Of a stretch of 64,000 bases of DNA, positions 26,524 through 33,406 are shown in pieces. The notes under the pieces were generated by a model, which was given only the letters and a program-made list of their open reading frames with translations, had not been told where the DNA came from and searched no databases. Source of the DNA: an uncultured bacterium (GTDB taxonomy: Bacteria > Planctomycetota > UBA1135 > GCA-002686595). The DNA lies in assembly GCA_905480285.1 (NCBI GenBank), contig CAJQPT010000064.1:17899-81898 (forward strand), written 5' to 3'. Within the stretch, counting starts at the first letter, position 1. Each line of letters starts with the position of its first letter. Position numbers and translations under genes: made by a program.

Positions 26524-27783
26524 ATGCGGTTCCATCACCCCAGCTCGGACCGAGTCGTCCGGGTCGGGTACTGCCTCAACCTCCACGCGGCGGAGACCCT
26601 CACGGACGTCCGTCGGGCCATCGAGTCCTTCTCCGTGCCCCTGCGTGATCGCCTCGCCCCCGACGGGGAGAGCTTCGGGGTCGGGATGTACCTCGCTGCC
26701 GGCGCGGCCCGGGAGCTCCGCGAGGATCCCCAGGCCCTCCGAGACCTGCGTGAGTTCCTCAGGGCGCAGCGGATCGATCCCTTCACGTTCAACGCGTTCC
26801 CCTACGGCGGCTTCCAGGAGGACGGCCTCAAGGCCCGCGTCTACCAGCCGAACTGGATGGAAGCCGCGCGAGTGGACTACACCGTCGACGTCGCGTGGGC
26901 CGCGGCTGGACTTGTGGAGGCGTCGCGGGACGAGCCCCGAATGGTCTCGATCAGCACGCACCCGGGGGCCTACGGCGCCGACATCAATGATCGCTCGGGG
27001 CTGCGCCGCTGCGCCGAGGGTATGGGGCGAGCGCTGGGGGAGTTCGTCCAGATCGAGGAGGAGACCGGCGTCCGCGCCGTGCTCTCCCTGGAGTCCGAGC
27101 CGGACGCGAGCGCTAGGAACGGGCGTGCGCTGGCGGAGTACCTGGTCTTCGCGCGGCTCATCGCGACCCGCGTCCTGCAGGACGAGTTCGGGGTCGACGT
27201 CGAGGGGGCCGCGCGGCTGGCCGCTCGGCATCTGGGGACCTGCCTGGACTGCTGCCACTCGGCCGTCGAATTCGAGGAGCCCGCCGACTCCCTGGCCCTC
27301 GCCACCCACGGGGGACCGCTGGGCAAGGTGCAGGTCAGCAGCGCCCTCCGCCTCCCCGAACCGGCCCTGCACCCCGAGGCGCGGGCCGAGCTCCTCGGGA
27401 TGGACGAGCCCCGCTTCCTCCACCAGGTGACCGGTCGCGCGGACGGGTCGTTCATGCACCTGCCGGATCTCCCCGCGCTCTCCAGCGCTCTCGCGGAAGA
27501 GGGCAGCCCCTGGGCCAACGCCGAGGAGTGGCGCTGCCACTTCCATGTGCCCCTGGATCAGGCGACCTTCGGGGCCCTTGGGACGACCCAGGCCCACGCG
27601 GACCGGATCGTGGATGGCTTGCTGGCGGACCCTGAGGGCTGGAGCACCCCCGAACTCCACCTCGAGATCGAGACGTACACCTGGTCCATCCTTGGTGACC
27701 CAGGGCAGGTGGTGGACGGGCTCGCGCGGGAGTACGGCCACCTGACCGAGCGGCTCAGCGCTGCCGGATGGGCCTCGCGCTGA
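26524..27783 (+). CDS. eboE: EboE-like TIM-barrel protein
   Basis: A 419-residue protein that resembles EboE of the ebo (edb) gene clusters, thought to move or process secondary-metabolite precursors to the periplasm in algae, cyanobacteria and other bacteria. The N-terminal motif VRVGYCLNLHAAETLTDVRR, then FTFNAFPYGGFQEDGLKARV and YQPNWMEAARVDYT, are the features I recognise. The fold should be a xylose-isomerase-like TIM barrel, with HLGTCLDCCHSAVEFE as a possible metal-site region. No eboA, B, C, D or F is visible around it. It follows the UPF0434-like gene by 5 bases. Confidence 0.72.
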   Translation: MRFHHPSSDRVVRVGYCLNLHAAETLTDVRRAIESFSVPLRDRLAPDGESFGVGMYLAAGAARELREDPQALRDLREFLRAQRIDPFTFNAFPYGGFQEDGLKARVYQPNWMEAARVDYTVDVAWAAAGLVEASRDEPRMVSISTHPGAYGADINDRSGLRRCAEGMGRALGEFVQIEEETGVRAVLSLESEPDASARNGRALAEYLVFARLIATRVLQDEFGVDVEGAARLAARHLGTCLDCCHSAVEFEEPADSLALATHGGPLGKVQVSSALRLPEPALHPEARAELLGMDEPRFLHQVTGRADGSFMHLPDLPALSSALAEEGSPWANAEEWRCHFHVPLDQATFGALGTTQAHADRIVDGLLADPEGWSTPELHLEIETYTWSILGDPGQVVDGLAREYGHLTERLSAAGWASR

Positions 27784-27810
27784 ACGGAGAAAATCCGCAC
27801 GGGGGAGGGT

Positions 27811-27839
27811 TTGACATGACCAGGACCAGGCCCTATCTT
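27811..27839 (+). promoter_or_regulatory. Consensus promoter of tRNA-Glu
   Basis: A perfect TTGACA (27811-27816), exactly 17 bases, then TATCTT (27834-27839). The tRNA begins 40 bases after the -10. This is the clearest sigma-70-type promoter in the window. Confidence 0.85.
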
Positions 27840-27878
27840 CCCCGCCGTCGAACGTCCTTCGGGACAGACGTCACCCGT

Positions 27879-27956
27879 GGCCCTATCGTCTAGTCAGGCC
27901 TAGGACACCAGGTTTTCATCCTGGCGACGGGGGTTCGAATCCCCCTAGGGTCACCA
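27879..27956 (+). tRNA. tRNA-Glu, anticodon TTC (UUC)
   Basis: A 78-base cloverleaf. The acceptor stem GGCCCTA pairs with TAGGGTC (one G-T pair). The anticodon stem CCAGG/CCTGG encloses the loop TTTTCAT, and the T-arm is GGGGG-TTCGAAT-CCCCC. CCA is encoded (27954-27956). The gene lies about 320 bases before the MnmC-type methyltransferase gene, whose predicted substrates include U34 of this tRNA. Confidence 0.97.
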
Positions 27957-28099
27957 CCACTCCCTCTCCGGTTTCGAGAGGCCTCGCACGGGCGGGGCTG
28001 GCTCCTGGAGGCCGGGACCTCCAGTCCCCGCGACGGGGGAGAGGAGCGCTCGCAAGTGCTGTTGGCCGGACGACTGGCATCGGGCTCGTCGCCGCGCCG

Positions 28100-28183
28100 G
28101 TGTCTCCCCGTCAGTGTCTTCCCGCGAGTGTCTCCCCGTCAGCGTCGCCCCGCCAGTGTCTCCCCGCCAGGGTCCCCTCGGGG
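28100..28183. repeat. Five to six tandem 14-bp units between tRNA-Glu and mnmC-like gene
   Basis: Copies start at 28100, 28114, 28128, 28142 and 28156, with a weaker one at 28170. The first and third are identical (GTGTCTCCCCGTCA). Apart from this array and the -10-like box at 28260, the 317-base spacer shows nothing. Confidence 0.9.
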
Positions 28184-28259
28184 GCTCTCGGGTCGTCTCC
28201 CCATGAGGGTGAGCGCGCTCCCCATCCTCACGGGGTCTCCTGCCCCTGAGCGCGCTTCG

Positions 28260-28265
28260 TAAGCT
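28260..28265 (+). promoter_or_regulatory. Candidate -10 element (TAAGCT) of a leaderless transcript
   Basis: TAAGCT lies 8 bases before the ATG at 28274 with no ribosome binding site, fitting the leaderless pattern seen at other genes here. Confidence 0.35.
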
Positions 28266-28273
28266 GGCGGTCC

Positions 28274-29020
28274 ATGGCAAGAGAAGCGGGAGGAGCGAGG
28301 GGAGTGGGGGGCCGCGAGCCCAACCTGATCTGGTCCGACGAAGGGGTCCCCTTCGCGCCGGACTACGACGATGTCTACTACTCCCGCAGCGGCATGGAGC
28401 AGGGCGACCTCGTCTTCGTGCAGGGGAGCGACCTGCCCGCACGCCTGGGCCGGGGCGAGTCCATCACGATCCTGGAGACGGGGCTCGGCCTGGGCGTGAA
28501 TCTCCTGGCCGCCGTGAGGGCGCTGTTGGAGGCCGGACGTGGTGCGCTGTGCCACACCTCCATCGAGCTCCACCCGCTCTCGCCAGCGACCATGGCCGAG
28601 GTTCACGGGCGGCTCGGGCGGTTAGGGCGGCTCGGGCGGACGGATGAGGCGACCGAGGCCTTCCTCCGAGCGTATCCGGAGCTCCTGGAGGAGGGCGAGG
28701 CGACCCTGAGCCTCGGGGGCCACGTGGTCCCCCTGCGGCTCGTCGTCGGTGACGGCGCAGCGGCGCTCCGCCGGCTTGAATTCCGCGCCGACGCGATCTT
28801 CCTTGACGGCTTTGCGCCCGCGCGCAACCCCGAGCTCTGGTCCCCAGAGGTGTTCGCCGAGCTCGCGCGCCTCGCGCGCCCCGGGGCCAGCCTCGCCACC
28901 TATACCGCAGCCGGCGCCGTTCGCGCCGGCCTGGATCGCGCCGGGTTCGAGGTGAAGCGGTGTGAAGGGTTCGGGTTGAAGCGACACCGGCTCTCCGGCA
29001 CGCGCCGCGCGGACGTCTGA
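28274..29020 (+). CDS. MnmC-type tRNA U34 methyltransferase (single domain)
   Basis: A 248-residue protein matching the methyltransferase half of MnmC (DUF752), which turns nm5U34 into mnm5U34 in tRNAs for Lys, Glu, Gln and others. Signatures are SDEGVPFAPDYDDVYYSRSG near the N-terminus, the SAM loop ILETGLGLGVN near residue 67, and FLDGFAPARNPELWSPEVF near residues 174-192. The FAD oxidase half of MnmC is absent, as in the stand-alone MnmD/MnmM-like arrangement. An internal RLGRLGRLGR run is encoded by 9-bp tandem repeats. tRNA-Glu(UUC) lies just upstream. Confidence 0.88.
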   Translation: MAREAGGARGVGGREPNLIWSDEGVPFAPDYDDVYYSRSGMEQGDLVFVQGSDLPARLGRGESITILETGLGLGVNLLAAVRALLEAGRGALCHTSIELHPLSPATMAEVHGRLGRLGRLGRTDEATEAFLRAYPELLEEGEATLSLGGHVVPLRLVVGDGAAALRRLEFRADAIFLDGFAPARNPELWSPEVFAELARLARPGASLATYTAAGAVRAGLDRAGFEVKRCEGFGLKRHRLSGTRRADV

Positions 29021-29120
29021 CCTGCGGCCGTGACCCGGAGGCGGTCCGCCGGGGGCGTCATCCCGGGGGGAGCCTCACGCCCAAGGGGCATTAGCCGCAG
29101 CAGCATTTGATGGGCTGCCA

Positions 29121-29126
29121 TAGCAT
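29121..29126 (+). promoter_or_regulatory. Candidate -10 element (TAGCAT) of a leaderless transcript
   Basis: TAGCAT lies 7 bases before the ATG at 29134 with no ribosome binding site in between. Confidence 0.4.
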
Positions 29127-29133
29127 CGGTCCC

Positions 29134-30411
29134 ATGCCCATCCCGCCGATCTCACGCCGTCGAGTCCTCCGGAGCGCCGCCGCGCTCGCCACCTCGGCCG
29201 CAGCCGCACCCTTCATCCGGACGCGCCCACTGAGGGATCGCCTCAAGCTCGCGGCCATCGGCGTCGCGAATCGGGGTGCCGCCAACGTCGACGGCGTGCT
29301 CTCACAGGACGTCGCGGTGATGTGTGACGTGGACTCCGCGATGCTCGCGCGCGGTCTGGCGCAGGTCGAAGCCGCCGGGCAGCTGCGCCCCAAGACCTAC
29401 GTGGACTGGCGAGAGCTCCTCGAACAGGAGAAGGACCTCGCAGGCGTCGTGATCTCGACCCCCGATCACCTGCACGCGCCGATCGCGCGGGCAGCGCTAC
29501 GCCGCAACATCGCCGTGTACTGTGAGAAGCCGCTGACGCGCACGGTGGAGGAGGCCCAGCAGCTCCAGGAGCTGGCGAAGAGCTCAGGTGTGGCCACCCA
29601 GATGGGCACGCAGATTCACGCGACCGACAACTACCGCAGGGTGGTCGAGGCCATTCGAAGCGGCGCCATCGGTGACGTGCACACCGTGCATGTGGTGTGC
29701 CGGAAGTCATGGTCCAACGGCAAGTTCTCCGCGCCGAAGCCCGCGCCCAAGAACCTGGCTTGGGACCTTTGGCTCGGGCCAACCCCTGAGCGCCCCTATT
29801 GCGACGGCGTGCACCCCGGCAACTGGCGGCGCTTCTGGGCCTTTGGAACCGGCACCGTGGGGGACATGGCCTGTCACTGGGTCGACCTCGTGCACTGGGC
29901 CCTCGACCTGAAGACCCCCGTGGCGATCGAGGTGGAGGGCCCCCCGGTGGACCCCGTGGGGACCCCTGCTTGGATGCATGTGAAGTGGTCCCACGCCGCG
30001 GCGGGGGACCGCAAGGCGGTGGATGTGCACTGGTGGGATGGCGGCTCCGCGCCGGAGGAGGCACCCCAGGGGGACAGCCATGTCTTCATCGGGAGCAAGG
30101 GCCGACTCATCTCGAACTACAACTCGATGCGGGTGGAGCTCACGGACCCCTCAGAGCCGTGGCAAGCGCCCGCTCCGACCATCGCGAGCTCGCCCGGGCA
30201 CCACGTCGAGTGGCTGAACGCCATCGAGGAGGGGACGCCGGAGGCGCCGCTGTGTCGCTTCGATTACGCGGGCCCCTTGACCCAGACGGTGCTCCTGGCG
30301 ACGGTGGCCTACCGCGCGGGAGGGCAGGCCCGATGGGACGCCGGGAAGGGCGCGTTCGACGCGGACGCCGGGCTCATTGGAAGCGAAGACCGGCCGGGCT
30401 GGGACATCTGA
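29134..30411 (+). CDS. Gfo/Idh/MocA-family oxidoreductase with twin-arginine-like leader
   Basis: A 425-residue NAD(P)-dependent oxidoreductase probably acting on sugars or sugar derivatives. The N-terminus ISRRRVLRSAAALATSAAAA is a Tat-type leader, so the enzyme is likely exported folded with its cofactor. A Rossmann fold follows (KLAAIGVANRGAAN), with the family motif YCEKPLTRTVEEA near residue 130 carrying the conserved Lys. GDMACHWVDLVHWAL holds the expected His near the active site. Exported members of this family are abundant in Planctomycetota. The ATG at 29134 is preferred over 29107 because the Tat leader follows directly. Confidence 0.9.
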   Translation: MPIPPISRRRVLRSAAALATSAAAAPFIRTRPLRDRLKLAAIGVANRGAANVDGVLSQDVAVMCDVDSAMLARGLAQVEAAGQLRPKTYVDWRELLEQEKDLAGVVISTPDHLHAPIARAALRRNIAVYCEKPLTRTVEEAQQLQELAKSSGVATQMGTQIHATDNYRRVVEAIRSGAIGDVHTVHVVCRKSWSNGKFSAPKPAPKNLAWDLWLGPTPERPYCDGVHPGNWRRFWAFGTGTVGDMACHWVDLVHWALDLKTPVAIEVEGPPVDPVGTPAWMHVKWSHAAAGDRKAVDVHWWDGGSAPEEAPQGDSHVFIGSKGRLISNYNSMRVELTDPSEPWQAPAPTIASSPGHHVEWLNAIEEGTPEAPLCRFDYAGPLTQTVLLATVAYRAGGQARWDAGKGAFDADAGLIGSEDRPGWDI

Positions 30412-30496
30412 CGGGGTGGCCTTCGGGGGCGACCTTGCCGGCGCCTCGATCCCGTTCGTCCGCGCCGCGACTCCACTCGACCGAGGCCCAGCCTGC

Positions 30497-31420
30497 TCAA
30501 GCGCGCGGGTGGGCCTTCTCGTAGATCTCCTGCAAGCGCGCCACGGAGACGTGGGTGTAGATCTGGGTGGTGGCGAGGTGTTCGTGCCCGAGGAGCTCCT
30601 GCACGGACCGCAGGTCGGCGCCCCGGTCGAGCAGGTGAGTGGCGAAGCAGTGACGCAGGGTGTGCGGCGTCGCTCGGCGAGTGATGCCTGCCCGTAGAGC
30701 ATGCTTGGCCACGATCGTCTCGAGGCTCCGCGTGCTGAGCCGGCCACCAGAGCGGTTCAGGAAGAGCGCATCGCCCGCTGCGCTGGTGGGGGCGGGGCGC
30801 CTGGGGTCGGTGAGATAGTCCGAGATCGCCTCGACGGCGAAGCGGCCGAGCGCGACCAGACGCTCCTTGCGGCCCTTGCCGAGGACGCGGCCGACGCCGC
30901 GGCTCAGGTCCAGGTGCGCGCGGTCGAGCCCGACGGTCTCCGCCGCACGGGTGCCGGCGCTGTACATGAACTCGAGGATGGCCTTGTCTCGCAGGCCGCC
31001 AGGAGCTGCTCCATCCGGCGCGGCGAGGAGCGCCTCGATCTCGGCCTCGGAGAGGACCCCTGGCAGGTGGCGCGAGCTGCGGCGCTGGCGGAGGCCGGTG
31101 GCCGGGTTGACCTCCAGGAGTCCCTCGTGCACAAGGCTCTTGAGGAAGGACCTGGCGGCGGAGAGCCGGCGCTGGATCGTCGAGCGAGCCAGTCCACGCT
31201 CGTCAAGGTCGCCGAGCCAACCGCGCAGGGCGCGTGGCGTGATGGAGGCGTGCCTGGTGACGCCGCGGCCAGCGAGAAAGCCCACGAGGTCAGCGAGGTC
31301 GAGCCCGTAGGCACGAAGGGTGTGGTCGGAGGCGCCGCGCGTCACGCGCATGCGCTCGATGAAGGCGTCCACCCGGGGCCAGAGCTCCGACTCCAGCTGG
31401 CGGGGCTCGGCGGCGTTCAA
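30497..31420 (-). CDS. xerC: Tyrosine recombinase XerC/XerD-like
   Basis: A 307-residue site-specific recombinase, of the size of XerC/XerD that resolve chromosome dimers at dif. The N-terminal SAM-like core-binding domain is followed by the catalytic residues: Arg in YSAGTRAAETVGL, Lys in GKGRKERLVALG, HxxR in TPHTLRHCFATHLLD, His in LLGHEHLATTQIY, and the nucleophile Tyr in TTQIYTHV. The start is a TTG at 31420 overlapping the stop of the small upstream gene (TTGA), so translation is probably coupled. No phage genes or att sites are nearby, which favours a housekeeping role. Confidence 0.9.
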   Translation of the reverse strand: MNAAEPRQLESELWPRVDAFIERMRVTRGASDHTLRAYGLDLADLVGFLAGRGVTRHASITPRALRGWLGDLDERGLARSTIQRRLSAARSFLKSLVHEGLLEVNPATGLRQRRSSRHLPGVLSEAEIEALLAAPDGAAPGGLRDKAILEFMYSAGTRAAETVGLDRAHLDLSRGVGRVLGKGRKERLVALGRFAVEAISDYLTDPRRPAPTSAAGDALFLNRSGGRLSTRSLETIVAKHALRAGITRRATPHTLRHCFATHLLDRGADLRSVQELLGHEHLATTQIYTHVSVARLQEIYEKAHPRA

Positions 31421-31809
31421 CGGCGCTGGCGGCGGCCCTGACGGCGGTCGCTGTCCTTGCTCTTGTCCTTCGACTTGGACTTGGACTCCATGGACTGCAT
31501 GGCCTTGGCCTGGGCCCGCAGTCCTTCGAGCAGCACCTCGCGGGAGCGCGGGTTGATGCCTGCCGTGAAGCCCTCCGCTTCCGATCGGGCGAGCGCCTCG
31601 GTCAGCTCTTTCCCCGCCGCGGCCTGCTGGATCATGAACTCCTGGCAGGTCAGGACCTGGACCTCGAGCTCGAGGATCTCGGCGCGGAGCTGGGCGAGGA
31701 CCTTGTTTGGGTCCTCCTGGCTCGCCTCGGTGGAACCCGAACCGAAGGAGATGAGCGTGGCGAGAAGCGCGCTACCGGCGCACAGGACAGGTGTCTGAAA
31801 GCGTTGCAT
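31417..31809 (-). CDS. Small exported coiled-coil protein
   Basis: A 130-residue protein. The ATG at 31809 follows a good ribosome binding site (GAGGTGAT). An N-terminal signal-like segment (TPVLCAGSALLATLISFGSG) is followed by a helical region likely to form a coiled coil (NKVLAQLRAEILELEVQVLT). The end is a highly basic Lys/Ser/Arg tail (SKSKSKDKSKDSDRRQGRRQ). I recognise no family. It overlaps xerC by four bases. The much longer open frame upstream to 32994 is antisense to the MFS gene and is not believed. Confidence 0.65.
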   Translation of the reverse strand: MQRFQTPVLCAGSALLATLISFGSGSTEASQEDPNKVLAQLRAEILELEVQVLTCQEFMIQQAAAGKELTEALARSEAEGFTAGINPRSREVLLEGLRAQAKAMQSMESKSKSKDKSKDSDRRQGRRQRR

Positions 31810-31910
31810 AACATCACCTCTATCGGCCGGGGGACCCGGCGGGTGAAGCGCCGAATGCTCGTGGCGCTCCAGATGGGCCGTGGGGGGCCTGGAAGGGCCT
31901 TGGTGGACCT

Positions 31911-31948
31911 CTGAGTCTCCCCTGAGTCTCCCCTGAGTCTCCTCTGAG
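31911..31948. repeat. Three tandem 11-bp units after the MFS gene
   Basis: CTGAGTCTCCC at 31911 and 31922, CTGAGTCTCCT at 31933, then a partial CTGAG. The array lies in the 218-base spacer between the MFS gene and the small coiled-coil gene, both on the minus strand. Confidence 0.9.
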
Positions 31949-32027
31949 GGCCTGTGAGACGCGGCCCTGTGGCTCCCCCTGGTGGGTCGCCCCGGAGGCT
32001 CCAACCCTGCAGGGGCGGCGCGCCCGG

Positions 32028-33356
32028 CTAATCCGGCGCGCTTGCAGGAGGCGCCGGGAGCCGTCGGGTCAGCGCGAGCGGCATCAGGAGTAGCACCGCG
32101 CCCACGACGTAGGGCGCGAGGGCGCCGAGCCCGTAGTACAGCAGGCCCCCGGCGATCGGTCCGACCACGCGGGCGAGGCTCCCGAAGCTCCGGAAGACGC
32201 CGAGGGCGAACCCCTGTCGGTCGTCGGGGACATAGCGGCTCGCCAGGGAGCTCAGGCTGGGCATCACCAGCGAGCTGCCCACGGCCACCAGCGCGAGCCC
32301 GGTGTAGAGGACGGGCGGCGAGGCGGCCTTGGTCACCGCGGCGATCACGAGGAACCCGGGGAGGGTGAGCGCCATGCCGAGGGTGGCCACCTTCCGCTCG
32401 CCCACGCGTGGCACCAGGCGCCGGACGATGCCGCCCTGTACGAAGGCGATCGTCAGGCCGATGAAGACGAACATCCAGGCGTTGTCCCGGGGCCCATAGC
32501 CCAGGTGCTCGGCGGCCAGGAAGACCAGCGTGAACTCCATGGCCCCGAAGGCGGCGAAGTAGATGAAGTAAGCGAAGTTCAGCGTGCGGACGCCGGGGAA
32601 GGTCAGGCCTCCCTGGGCGGCGAACGGGTTGATACTCCTCTTCTCCACGGTGTCTGTCGTGGCCTCCAGTGTCTCCGGGAAACGCGCCGCGGCCCAGATG
32701 AGGTTGATGAGCGCGAGCACGAACGCGATCAGGGCCGCGCCACTGAAGGGGTTGATCCCTGGGGTGTCCGGCAGCGAGGCTGTGAGGTCCCAGCCGGAGG
32801 CGAGGCCGCCCAGGGCGGGGCCGACCACGAAGCCCAGCCCGATGCCCGCGCCGAGAATGCCCATGCCCTTCGCGCGGTCCGCCTTCTTGTGGGTGTCGGC
32901 GACCGCGGCGGAGGCGATCGAGATGTTGCCCGCCATGATCCCGCCCGCGAGGCGCGCGGCGATCAGCAGGGCGAAGCTCCCCGCGAAGAACCACACCACG
33001 TAGGAGAGCGCCGTCCCCGTCAGCGTGAGGAGCAGGATCGAGCGCCGGCCGCGGCGGTCCGACAGGCCTCCCCAGATCGGCGCGAAGATGAACTGCAGGC
33101 CCGAGTAGAGAGAGCCAAGGAGCCCTCCGAACAGGACGATCACCGCGAAGCGATCCTCGACGAGGGTCTCCAGCCAGCTGGCGAGCTGTCCCACGAGGCT
33201 CTCCGGCCCCTCCTCTGCCACGTACCAGTCCAGCATCTGGGGGAAGAGCGGGAAGATGACCGAGAAGCCGACCATGTCGAGGAACACGGTCAGGAAGACG
33301 AGCCCCAGGACGCCCTTGCGGGGTCCGGTCGAGGGCTGGGGGGCGGGGGTACTCAT
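32028..33356 (-). CDS. MFS transporter, TCR/Tet-like drug efflux type
   Basis: A 442-residue major facilitator protein with about 12 membrane segments. The N-terminal segment LGLVFLTVFLDMVGFSVIFP, the loop motif GGLSDRRGRRSILLLTLTG (motif A, G-x-L-x-D-R-x-G-R), and ARLAGGIMAGNISIASAAVAD with motif B/C features match TetA-like proton antiporters. It could export a drug or a native metabolite. The ATG at 33356 follows a good AGAGGAA ribosome binding site. It is divergent from pabB with 50 bases between them; promoters for the two must overlap. Confidence 0.9.
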   Translation of the reverse strand: MSTPAPQPSTGPRKGVLGLVFLTVFLDMVGFSVIFPLFPQMLDWYVAEEGPESLVGQLASWLETLVEDRFAVIVLFGGLLGSLYSGLQFIFAPIWGGLSDRRGRRSILLLTLTGTALSYVVWFFAGSFALLIAARLAGGIMAGNISIASAAVADTHKKADRAKGMGILGAGIGLGFVVGPALGGLASGWDLTASLPDTPGINPFSGAALIAFVLALINLIWAAARFPETLEATTDTVEKRSINPFAAQGGLTFPGVRTLNFAYFIYFAAFGAMEFTLVFLAAEHLGYGPRDNAWMFVFIGLTIAFVQGGIVRRLVPRVGERKVATLGMALTLPGFLVIAAVTKAASPPVLYTGLALVAVGSSLVMPSLSSLASRYVPDDRQGFALGVFRSFGSLARVVGPIAGGLLYYGLGALAPYVVGAVLLLMPLALTRRLPAPPASAPD

Positions 33357-33388
33357 GGTGGATGTTCCTCTCTGGAACGCGCGGGGCC

Positions 33389-33397
33389 GTATAGAGT
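33389..33397. promoter_or_regulatory. Overlapping -10 elements of divergent MFS and pabB genes
   Basis: The stretch GTATAGAGT reads as TATAGA or TAGAGT toward pabB, 9-11 bases before its ATG at 33407. On the other strand it reads CTCTATAC, giving a TATAC -10 toward the MFS gene. In a 50-base spacer the two transcripts would compete for polymerase. Confidence 0.45.
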
Positions 33398-33406
33398 GCG
33401 ACTCCG

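Noticed and set aside
30497..31420. Integrative element associated with the tyrosine recombinase and the tRNA genes
   Set aside because: No phage or conjugation genes, no direct repeats of tRNA ends, and the recombinase has XerC size and motifs. The nearest tRNA is 2.5 kb away.
31810..32994. A 525-codon minus-strand open frame covering the MFS gene
   Set aside because: The MFS frame is a complete transporter. This frame is an alternative reading of the same strand with Arg/Gly/Pro-rich, non-protein-like composition; only the last 130 codons look real.
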